Shown one piece after another: positions 52,684-61,900 of a stretch of DNA of 64,000 nucleotides; within the stretch, counting starts at the first letter, position 1; each line of letters opens with the position of its first letter. The translations under genes were made by a program, and so were the position numbers. A model generated the notes under the pieces. It made no database searches and was not told the DNA's origin. It saw only the letters and a list, made by a program, of their open reading frames with translations. Origin of the DNA: Archangium violaceum Cb vi76 (lineage in GTDB: Bacteria; Myxococcota; Myxococcia; Myxococcales; Myxococcaceae). The stretch spans positions 17,152 to 81,151 of the forward strand of contig NZ_JPMI01000228.1 of the NCBI RefSeq assembly GCF_000733295.1, in the 5' to 3' direction.

Positions 52684-55600
52684 TCACATCGATGGATAGA
52701 AGGGCTTTTGTTCGCCCGCCGTCCACTGTCTGCTCTGCGTGTCGTAGGTGAATTGGTGCTGGTGCGGATTGGTGTGGTCCTGGGGGCGACCGTGGTTATG
52801 CCAATCCACACGGCTCATGGGCACATCCTGACCGTTGGCCTTGGGCCACGTGTTCTCCGGGAACGTCGCGGACTGCCGATACCGGACCCCGTCGGAGCCA
52901 TCACGTCCTCCAAGCGTCGTATGTGCACGGCCCTCGGCTCGGGGATCCGGGGTCGGGATGTCCACGTCCCTCACCCGCTGCTGCGGTAGCGGACTGTCCG
53001 GGATGTAGTGCTTCGGCTCGCAGTTGTTGTGCACCCACGCGCGCAGGTCTCCCGCGAAGTACGTGTGGTACTCCGCCACCTCGAAGTTGAAGACGGTGGT
53101 CCGCGTCTGCTCCCAGGTGGAGGTTCCCACCTTGAGCCAGCCGCCGTGCGCACTGGCCACCCGCTGGCCCGGCTGGAGCGCTCCGGCTCCTACCCAGCCC
53201 AGGTCCTTCACCCAGAACGGGTGCTCGCCCGTGACGCCGAGCTCGCTCTTCTGTCCTGATGCCTCTTCGATCAGCTCCAGCTTCAGCACGGGCTGATCCG
53301 GCGTGATAAAGGTTTGCACCACCGGCCGCCAGTCCGTCGCGCCCGTCTCGTCGCTGCGAGACCAGACGAGATCTCCCGGCCGCACCTCTTCAATGGGCTT
53401 GGGCCCCTCCTTCGTCAGCACCTGCGTCCCGGCGACGAAGCACTGTCCGGGGATGCCGCAGCTCTTGCCCTCGCAGCCCTTCTTGGCGGCGGACTTGAGC
53501 CCATCCCCCACGTCGTCCGCCTTGCTCGCCATCTTCCCGGTGGTCTCCGCCCGGTTGGCGGCCTTCAGCGCATCCGCGGTCTTGTCGGTGGCCTTGACGG
53601 CGTCCACCACCTTGTCACCGACGCGGTAGGCCTTGATGGCGGCACCCGCTCCGCCCGGGACGAAAGGCACCGCCAGGGCGGCGGCGTCCGCGACGACCCC
53701 CACCACGTCGAGCGCCTTCTCCAGCGTGCTCGTGTTGCTGTCCCACGACGCGATGCTGGCCACGCCCATGGCGAGGCTCGCCGCGTCCCAGATCGACTCG
53801 AGCGCCTTGCCCGTCGGATCCACGTAGGCCACCGGGTTGCCGCCCGCATAGCCATACAGGTTGCACTCCACGGGGCTGTCCACGCAGCGCTCCGGCTCCG
53901 CGAGGAACAGGGGATCCGGGGTGAGGAAGCGGTTGAGCTCCGGGTCGTAGTCGCGCACGCCCATGCGGATGAGGCCCAGGTCCGCGTCGAAGCCCTTCTG
54001 CACGTAGTCCACCACCGCCGAGCTGTCCGGGCGCACCGTCCGGTTGCCGAAGGGCGAGGCCAGCCGCGCCGTCCCGTCCAGATCCGCCATGACGGTGCCG
54101 CGCGCGTCGGCGGCGAGCATCTGGAAGCCGCCCCCCTGCACCAGGCCCACCAGCTGCCCGGCGAACTTGAAGGGCTCGGCCAGGCCGCTCGCGTCCAGGT
54201 AGGCGCCTTCCCTCAGGTACGCCGCCACCGGCGTGGTCCCGGTGAGCTTCAGCAGCCGCTGGCCCGTCTCGTCATACAGGAAGCGCCACTCGTTGGCGCC
54301 GCGCGTGGCGCGCTCGAGGTGTCCGTTGGGCCCGTACTGGAAGGTCAGGTCCCCCTTCGCGCTGGTGCGGCCGAGCGCGTCGAAGGTGTACGTCACGGCC
54401 CCCGCGGTGAGCGTGCCGCTGCCAGGGATGAGCTCCCGGCGGACGCCCGCCTCCTCGATGGCCATCGGCAGACCGAAGCCGTCGAACTCGTAGTCGTAGG
54501 CGTGCTCCGCGTCATGCGCGCTCGTGAGGAAGCCCTGGGGCGAGTAGCCGTAGCTCCGCTGCAGGTTCTTCCCGCCAACGACGAACGACTCCACGTCCAG
54601 GAAGCCCCGCGCATTGAACCGGAAGGAGTTGGAGGAGCTCCACCCCGCCGTCGTCTGCGTCTGGGACAGCCGCCTGCGCGTCAGTGGATCGTACCCGAGC
54701 AGCACGCTGTCGCCCGAGACGAAGGAGGCCTGGGCGGCCTGCCCGTTGGCGTTGTAGCCGAAGGTCGCCAGCGGGTTTCCGTTCAGCCAGACCTGCCACA
54801 GCCGGCCGTAGGTGTCCCAGCGCTGCTCCTTGGTGGAGACGGACAGCAGCGTGCCATCCGCCGCGCGCACGGAGATGGCCTCCTGCTTCAGGTCGCCGCT
54901 GTCGGTGTACTCGAGGTCCGACTCCACCGTGCGCCAGCCATCCAGCCGCAGCACGTACCGGGCGAGCTTGCCGTCCGCGCGGTAGTCCATGGTCTTGAGG
55001 TAGCCCTCGCCCTGCACCGCGGACACCTCGCCGAGGTACGTGCGCCGGGCGGGCGCGTCCGGCGTCGCCCCGTCGTAGTAGAAGCGGTAGCTGCGCGTGG
55101 TGCCGAGCACCAGGTCCGTGTGCAGCTCCACCTCCTTGCGGCCAATGGCGTCATACGTCCACGTCTCCGAGCGCTGGGCCACGCCGTTGGCGGACAGGTG
55201 CCGCAGGCTGCTCAGCAGGCCCGTGGTGGGCGCGTAGTCGTAGACGAGGGTGGCGAGCCCCTCGCGCACCACTTGCTTCACCCGGCCGTGCTTGTCATGG
55301 GTGACGGAGTGCGTCTTCCCATCCGGCAGGTGCACGCGGCGCACGCGGCCGAGCGCGTCCCGATCGAAAGCATAGGTGGTGCCATCCGCCTGCTCGCGGC
55401 GCAGCACCTCGTCCGAGGCGTTCATCCAGGAGCGCGTCCTGTAGGTGGCGTTCTCCAGCGACTCGCGCCGGAGCAGGCCGGCGTCCAGGCCGAGGCTCGA
55501 CACCACCTGGCGCTCCACGTCCGAGTGCTGCTTGGACAGCGACTCCACCGCGTGGCCGAAGCCGGCGAGGCGCGTGCTGCCCACCCGCTGGATTCCCGTG

Positions 55601-58600
55601 CGCATCGCCGCGTGGGTGAATCCACCCAGGTTCGTGCTGGCCGGCTCCGTGGGCCGGTTGTGCGTCCGGGTTTCACGCAGGGCCGGGTGGCGCGTGGTGA
55701 CGCCGTCGAACGCCCAGCCCTCGGGGATGAGCTGGGCACTGGCCACCTGCTCCCCTCCCGCCGTGCTCCACTCCACCGAGCGGCGCTTCGCTCCGGACAG
55801 CGCCTCCACGAGCGTGGTGAGGTGCACGGCCGCCGGCTCCAGCGCCGTGGCGAACTCGTAGGCGAGCAGCAGCGAGGGGTTGGTCTCCGTGGCGTTGCCC
55901 AGGCTGTCCCACTGCTTCAGCAGGCGCTCCTGCCCGTCATGGCGGAAGAACTGGGTATAGGACTGCGTGCCGTGCCGGCTGGCCAGGGCGAGGATGGCGT
56001 CCGTGCGGGCATCCCGCGCCGTCACCTCCAGCACCGAGCCATCCGGCGACGTCACCTTGCGCAGCAGGGTGCCGCCGGGCTCCAGCTCGAAGAGCGTGCT
56101 GCCGCGGCCGGGTTGGGAGACGTACTCCACCGAGTAATCCGGCCGGTAGTGCACCTCCTGCAGCGTCAGCAGGCCGTCCTCGCCCAGGCTCTCCACCCGC
56201 TCCACCAGGCCCACCGTGTTGCGCGTCAGCCACGCCTCGTGGTCGAAGTTGAGTGTGTCGTCGGAGTGCCGCCCGCTGAGGATGAGGCGGTCCTCCAGGC
56301 AGTGCAGGTGCTGCGACAGGCCGCTCACCACGGCGCGCCGGCGCTGGGTGGTGAGTGTCCCGGACGAGGTGTGGCGCACCGTGTAGGACGGGCACACGTC
56401 CGCCTCGTAGTCGAGGTACTCGGTGTGCTCCTTCAGGGTGGTGGTGCCCGCGCCATTGGTCCAGCCCTGGTGCTCCTCCTCCAGCCTCTTCCAGGGGAGG
56501 CCGCGGAAGAAGACATCCTCGTACTTGCGCGAGGCCAGGGTGCGCAGGTCGGGCGTGCGCGCGTCCTGCTCGGTGGAGGAGGAGGACAGGCCGGCGTAGG
56601 TGTCGCCGTTGAGGAAGTCCTCGGTGACGGTGACGACGCCGTCCTGGCGCACCACCGTGTCGTAGCCCACCAGGAAGCGGCCCACGGAGTGGTGCGTGGG
56701 GGTGGCGTACGTGTAGCCGTACTGGACGGAGTCGTAGCCGCTAGACTCCACGGTGAGGAAGGAGAGGACGGCGGGACGCTGGCGCACGTCGAGGCCGGCG
56801 GGGCCGCGCGCGTACGTGAAGCGCACCAGCGTTCCGCGGCCGTCATCGGCGGTGGCCATGAGGCCCGTCTCGGGAGCCTCGAGCGCCACGCCATAACCGA
56901 GGCCGTAGTAGGCGTAGGCCACCTCGGTGTTGCCGCTGCCGCGGAAGTCACCCACCACCGGGGGCGTGGAGCCGTAGCCCAGGTAGTAGAGGGAGGGGAC
57001 ATCCACCTCCTTGAAGTACAGGCCCGAGCTCACGAAGAGGCGCACGTCGGCCTGGGCCACCAGCAGCACGTCCGTGAGGCCGTCGCGGTTGGCGTCCATG
57101 AAGTGGAAGGCGTAGCCCTCGGGCGACACGTAGTTGTCCGAGAGGTTGATGAGCGAGTACTCCTGGGCGATGGGCTCGAAGCTCAGCTGGCCCAGGCCCC
57201 ACCACACGGCCAGGCCGCCGGAGTGGCGCACCACGATGTCCGGCATGCTGTCGCCGTTCATGTCCTGCACCCAGGAAGCCAGGGGCTGGTAGGTGCCGCC
57301 GCTGGCGCTGGCCAGGGTGCCCTGGCGCGCCGCGCCGAAGGAGATGGTGGTGCCGGTGGTGGTGTTGGGCAGCACCTCGAAGCCGCCGGCCTCCACGCGC
57401 AGCAGTTCCGGGCGGTGGTCGCGATCGAGGTCGACGAGACGCGTGTTGGCGTCCAGCTCCCAGATGCCGGGCAGCTGGGAGCCGTGCAGCAACTGGCCGG
57501 AGCGCTCGCAGACGGCCAGGTCCGTGGAGGAGGAGACGGGGTTGAACTCGAGCCACACCACCTGGAAGGAGCGCTGGTCGGGGAACATCTGCGCCAGGTG
57601 TCGGGGGAGGTTGTTGTGGGAGGCCGGGGAGCGGCAGCCGTAGAAGGTGCTGGAGGAGGCGGGATCCAGGGGCTCGAGGGTGAAGCCGGTGGTGCTCTGG
57701 CGCACCAGGGTGCCGTCATAGGCGTGCTCGAAGTCGAGCAGGCCGTCGGCGTCCACGTCGAGGAAGGTGGCCTTCTGCGGCTGGAAGGCGTCCTCGCCGA
57801 AGTACTGGAGTACGGCGTCGAGGCGAGGGTTGGTGAACCACTCGGGCTGCAGCAGCTTCTGGCGGGCCGAGTGGTAGGTGTAGCGGGTGGGCGGCGGCGT
57901 CTCACCGGAGGCGAAGCGCTGGGACACCTGCGTCAGGAAGAAGGCGGGACCGAAGCCGTCGCCCTCGTGCGTGAGGGTGTAGCTCCAGCGCTCGGCGTCG
58001 GCGCCGGTGTTCTGGTCGCGGGAGAAGACGGTGAGGGAGGCCACGCGCCTGTCCAGGGACAGGCCCACGCCGGAGCGGTAGTCGACGAAGGGGATGGCGA
58101 CGGGCTGGTACTGCAGCTCGAGGCGGTACTGGAAGTCCGTGCCGGTGCCGCCGTAGCGGACGCGCTGGAGGAAGAGCCGGCCGGAGGCATTGGGAGCCCA
58201 CTCCAGGCGGGTGCGGCGGCCCAGGGCCGTCACCACGTCGGTGAGGTACCAGGCATAGGTGCCTCGCGGGGTGTTCACGCGAGCAGTGCCGCCGAAGGTC
58301 CAGGTGGAGCCATCGGGCAGGTAGGCGGTGGCGGTGGAGCCGTCCACCACGACGCGTGCCAGCGTGGACAGGCCCTGGGGATACCAGGCGCCGTCGGTGC
58401 CCTTGGCCAGCCGGCCCCAGGGACTGGAGAGGTCGTCGGTGAGGTAGTCGGGGTCACCCTTGGCGCGCCAGCGCTCCAGGGAGAGCGAGTTGCTCCAGCC
58501 CACGCCCCACTCGGAGGCGCCGGAGTCCGGAGAGTAGGTGGGCATGACGGAGGCCAGCAGCATGCCCCGGTCTTCCGGGACGCTGAAGGGCGAGGGCAGG

Positions 58601-58797
58601 GAGAAGGCGCCGCGGCTGACGTCGGCGGGGCCGAAGGCGGTGCTGGCGAGCTGGCCTACCAGGCTGCCGCGCTGAGGCGCCGACAGCTGGGGCGGCTGCA
58701 CCAGCATGTCTTCCAAGGGGCCCGAGGCCAGGGCCGGGGTGGCCAGGGCCAGGCATACACATGCCAGCACTCCAGCCAGGACGGATGGTTGTTTCAC
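52684..58797 (-). CDS. SpvB/RHS polymorphic toxin with HINT pre-toxin domain
   Basis: 2037 residues from the GTG at 58797. Signal peptide LAGVLACVCLALATPALA; SpvB/TcdB-like N-terminus and FG-GAP/VCBS repeats (DVDADGLLDFEHAYDG, DANRDGLTDVLLV); YD/RHS repeats; RHS core (YDPELNRFLTPDPLF, NLYGYAGGNPVAYVDPTG) near residue 1625; Hint autoprotease from ~1781 (CFVAGTQVLTKEGPKPIEEV to AWVHNN); and a ~115-residue toxin tip with VDWHNHGRPQDHTNPHQHQF, which resembles Ntox24-type toxin tips. The HINT domain should cleave off the tip. A short immunity candidate follows. Confidence 0.9.
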   Translation of the reverse strand: MKQPSVLAGVLACVCLALATPALASGPLEDMLVQPPQLSAPQRGSLVGQLASTAFGPADVSRGAFSLPSPFSVPEDRGMLLASVMPTYSPDSGASEWGVGWSNSLSLERWRAKGDPDYLTDDLSSPWGRLAKGTDGAWYPQGLSTLARVVVDGSTATAYLPDGSTWTFGGTARVNTPRGTYAWYLTDVVTALGRRTRLEWAPNASGRLFLQRVRYGGTGTDFQYRLELQYQPVAIPFVDYRSGVGLSLDRRVASLTVFSRDQNTGADAERWSYTLTHEGDGFGPAFFLTQVSQRFASGETPPPTRYTYHSARQKLLQPEWFTNPRLDAVLQYFGEDAFQPQKATFLDVDADGLLDFEHAYDGTLVRQSTTGFTLEPLDPASSSTFYGCRSPASHNNLPRHLAQMFPDQRSFQVVWLEFNPVSSSTDLAVCERSGQLLHGSQLPGIWELDANTRLVDLDRDHRPELLRVEAGGFEVLPNTTTGTTISFGAARQGTLASASGGTYQPLASWVQDMNGDSMPDIVVRHSGGLAVWWGLGQLSFEPIAQEYSLINLSDNYVSPEGYAFHFMDANRDGLTDVLLVAQADVRLFVSSGLYFKEVDVPSLYYLGYGSTPPVVGDFRGSGNTEVAYAYYGLGYGVALEAPETGLMATADDGRGTLVRFTYARGPAGLDVRQRPAVLSFLTVESSGYDSVQYGYTYATPTHHSVGRFLVGYDTVVRQDGVVTVTEDFLNGDTYAGLSSSSTEQDARTPDLRTLASRKYEDVFFRGLPWKRLEEEHQGWTNGAGTTTLKEHTEYLDYEADVCPSYTVRHTSSGTLTTQRRRAVVSGLSQHLHCLEDRLILSGRHSDDTLNFDHEAWLTRNTVGLVERVESLGEDGLLTLQEVHYRPDYSVEYVSQPGRGSTLFELEPGGTLLRKVTSPDGSVLEVTARDARTDAILALASRHGTQSYTQFFRHDGQERLLKQWDSLGNATETNPSLLLAYEFATALEPAAVHLTTLVEALSGAKRRSVEWSTAGGEQVASAQLIPEGWAFDGVTTRHPALRETRTHNRPTEPASTNLGGFTHAAMRTGIQRVGSTRLAGFGHAVESLSKQHSDVERQVVSSLGLDAGLLRRESLENATYRTRSWMNASDEVLRREQADGTTYAFDRDALGRVRRVHLPDGKTHSVTHDKHGRVKQVVREGLATLVYDYAPTTGLLSSLRHLSANGVAQRSETWTYDAIGRKEVELHTDLVLGTTRSYRFYYDGATPDAPARRTYLGEVSAVQGEGYLKTMDYRADGKLARYVLRLDGWRTVESDLEYTDSGDLKQEAISVRAADGTLLSVSTKEQRWDTYGRLWQVWLNGNPLATFGYNANGQAAQASFVSGDSVLLGYDPLTRRRLSQTQTTAGWSSSNSFRFNARGFLDVESFVVGGKNLQRSYGYSPQGFLTSAHDAEHAYDYEFDGFGLPMAIEEAGVRRELIPGSGTLTAGAVTYTFDALGRTSAKGDLTFQYGPNGHLERATRGANEWRFLYDETGQRLLKLTGTTPVAAYLREGAYLDASGLAEPFKFAGQLVGLVQGGGFQMLAADARGTVMADLDGTARLASPFGNRTVRPDSSAVVDYVQKGFDADLGLIRMGVRDYDPELNRFLTPDPLFLAEPERCVDSPVECNLYGYAGGNPVAYVDPTGKALESIWDAASLAMGVASIASWDSNTSTLEKALDVVGVVADAAALAVPFVPGGAGAAIKAYRVGDKVVDAVKATDKTADALKAANRAETTGKMASKADDVGDGLKSAAKKGCEGKSCGIPGQCFVAGTQVLTKEGPKPIEEVRPGDLVWSRSDETGATDWRPVVQTFITPDQPVLKLELIEEASGQKSELGVTGEHPFWVKDLGWVGAGALQPGQRVASAHGGWLKVGTSTWEQTRTTVFNFEVAEYHTYFAGDLRAWVHNNCEPKHYIPDSPLPQQRVRDVDIPTPDPRAEGRAHTTLGGRDGSDGVRYRQSATFPENTWPKANGQDVPMSRVDWHNHGRPQDHTNPHQHQFTYDTQSRQWTAGEQKPFYPSM

Positions 58798-58939
58798 GTT
58801 CTTCGCTCCGCACGGAGGTGCCGCGGCGATTCCCACCGGCCTGCGGGCACCTGGACATTCGAGGGATGGTGTGGGGACTGCGCCCTCCCCCGGGCGGATG
58901 GACGCGCGCCCGGGGGAGGGATGCTTCAGCAGGGGCGGC

Positions 58940-61900
58940 TCAGAGCTCCGGCGCCACCTGCACAGGGGACATCAGGGACGACGTGCTCGACGTCTGCTGG
59001 CAGGACTCGATCCACGGGAAGATCGGCGGCGTCCCGGAGCGCGTCTCCACCTCGAACACCAGGACGATGTCCGTCACCAGGTGCAGCAGGTTGTTGTTCT
59101 TGAGCGCGCGCAGGTTGATGTCGTAGCGGGTGAACGGCGACAGACCGTCCGCCACCGACGCCAGCTGGCCCGTGGTGGTGTTGCGCCAGTTCGTGTAGAT
59201 GGCCGGGGCCTCGTTGAAGCGCCCGAACAGCGGCCGTCCATAGGACTGGTTGAGCCAGGCCGCGTTCAGCATGCGGTAGCGCTGCGGTCCGCTCACCCTC
59301 GGGAACACCAGCTCTCCGTCCACGCTGAGCGGCAGATCGATGAGCTTCGAGCGGGCGGTCTCCACGTCCGAGGAGCGCTGCATGTTGAAGAACACCATCA
59401 TGTTGCGAATGATGGGGACGTCCTTCTCGCACGACAGCCGCCTGTCTCCGTCCGCGTGGAAGAAGTCCACGGGCGTCACCGGGATGGTGGCGATGGAGGT
59501 GCGGTTGATGCGATCCCACACCGCCTCGGACACGGAGGGCGTCACGGTCTGGTACACGGTCGCCGGCGGCTGGGGCGCCGGCGGCGGCTGGGGCGCAGGA
59601 TCCCACTGCCACGTCGGACGGGGGATGCTGAGGTAGTGGTAGCTGATGGTGGGGTTGCCCTTCTGCTGCAGGCCCATCAGGTTCGTCTCCGACTCCACCA
59701 GCGCGGCGACATCCGCCAGCTTGTCCGCCAGCGCCGAGTAGGACGTGGTGAAGTCCACGTGGATGAAGTCGTCGATGAGGTCCATCGTCCCATTCACGCC
59801 CGTCTGGTTGCGCAGAGTCTGCAGGACCACGGGGTAGCGCAGCTCGAAGATGGGGTAGAGGTAGTCATTGAGCAGCACCGACACGTTGCGCACGTTCAGC
59901 CGCAGCTCCTCCGCGTCCATGTTCTGCAGCGCGCGGCGCGGGAGCCACTGAAGCAGGGGCGCCTTGCGCGCGCTGTCCTGCAGGCCCTCGTTGATGGAGC
60001 GCTGCTCCAGCTTCAGCAGCTCCAGCTGGCGCTGGATGGCCTGACGCTCCACCGCCCGGCTCAGCTCCGCCAGCTCACGCGTCACCCACTGCTCCACCAG
60101 CTCCCGGAGGGGCTCCGGGACGGTGACGCCCTGGACGGTGCTCATGTTGACCCAGAAGTCCTGCCGCAGGCCGGTGGCATCCTCGGGCATCAGCCGTCCC
60201 TGGGCCTGCTTCAGCAGGGCGGCCTGCCGGAGCGTCTTCAGCTCCGCCATGGCGGCCGTTGCCACCTCCTCCAGCGTGCTGGCCGTCTCCGGGCGCAGCT
60301 GCCGGAGGTTGACCGACAGCGCCCGGGTCGAATCGAGGCCGCCGCAGCCCACCGCCAGCTCGTTGGCCACCAGGAACACATCCACTTCGTCCTTGGCGAC
60401 GATGGACGTGCTGGGGGACTGCACGAGGTGGATGTTCTTGATCTGGCTGGGTGCCCTCGAGGTGACCGGATTCATGAGGACGGCCAGCAGGCTTCCGGTG
60501 GGCAGGTGGGTGAAGGGCGCCTCCTTGGAGCGGATGCCCATGGAGAAGCTGGCCGACATCCCCATCTGGCTGGTGGTGTCCTGGCTCATCGACGCGCTCA
60601 CGCCCAACCTCACGCCGGTCTCGGCCTGCTCGCACGTCTCGATCATTCCATAGACGGAGGCCGAGGCCACGACGGGCGCCGCGCCGAACGGATCCGGGCT
60701 CTTGGCCGTCACGTCCGCACGCGCACCCGCGCACGCCCGGACGCTGGCCGACACGTTCCCGTACACCTCGGCCGAAGCCACGGCCTGGTTGCTGACGGCG
60801 GTCGTCCCGCTCGTGGACCGCTGGATGAGGTAGCCCTCTGGTCCCGTGGGCGTCGTCTGCACACTCGCGAAGTCGAAGCCCGCGAAGGCGCCATAGGTGG
60901 AGGCATTCACCTTGCTCAGCGCACAGGTCGGAGACCAGGCTCCCGAGGTGTTGATGTACAGCACATCGCCCGCCTTCAGCCTCACGGGCTGGATTCCAGG
61001 CACCGCCAGCTTGGAGATGTCGGAGCCGTCCACCGTCTGGTTGTCCACCACTGCCTTGTAGCGGGCGGCCGAGGCGGCCGTCAGGGAGTGGTTCTGGTCC
61101 TCCAGCAGTAGCTGGTACGCGGGCCGGCCCGCACGCTGGGCCTGGGCGGCGTCCACGAAGGTCTTCATGAAGTCGCCGAAACGGGCCTCGTCCTGGGCGG
61201 AGCTGATCTTCAAGCCCGCCAGGTCTTCGTAGAGCTGGGCCATCTGCAGGGCGCGCTGCTCGAACTGGGCCTTGAGGTTGCGCTGCTCCGTCTCGTTCCC
61301 CATCTGGGCGAGGAGCCGCTCCACGTACTCTTCCTCGTTCTGGTTGTAGTCCGTGACCGAGTTCGCCAGGGCAGTGCGGTACTGGGTGAGCAGGCCGCGC
61401 GCCACCTGGAACTGCGAGTCCTGCATGCCGGTGTGGAGGACGCTGTTCTGGCCCGGGGCGAAGCGGCCGGTGGTGTCATAGCTGGCGGTACGCTGCGCCG
61501 CGTCCTTCACCAGCTGGACGAAGTCCAGGGCGAGCGAGGGCCAGACGGAGTCCGGGGCCTTCAGGAAGAGCGTGGCGACCGTGTCGGGGCTGGTGGGCTC
61601 GCCCATCCACGCCTTCAGCGCGCCCTGGAGGTAGGCGTGGTGGGTGTTCAGTCCGGAGAAGACGTCGCGCCACCCGCTGCTCAGCACTCCCGAGGTCGCC
61701 AGACGGCCAACGCGGGTGTTCAATTCGGTTGCATCGTGCAGCGAGCCGATCAGTCCCATCGTCTCGCTGATCATCGTGCGCGAGTTGAGCAGCTTGCAGT
61801 CACGGAAGCGGCAGCCCAGGTCGTGCAGCACCGTCATGTCGTCCAGGCGGTTGGACAGCGCGCGCAGACCGCCGCCCAGCGTCATCAGCAGGGGCAGTTC

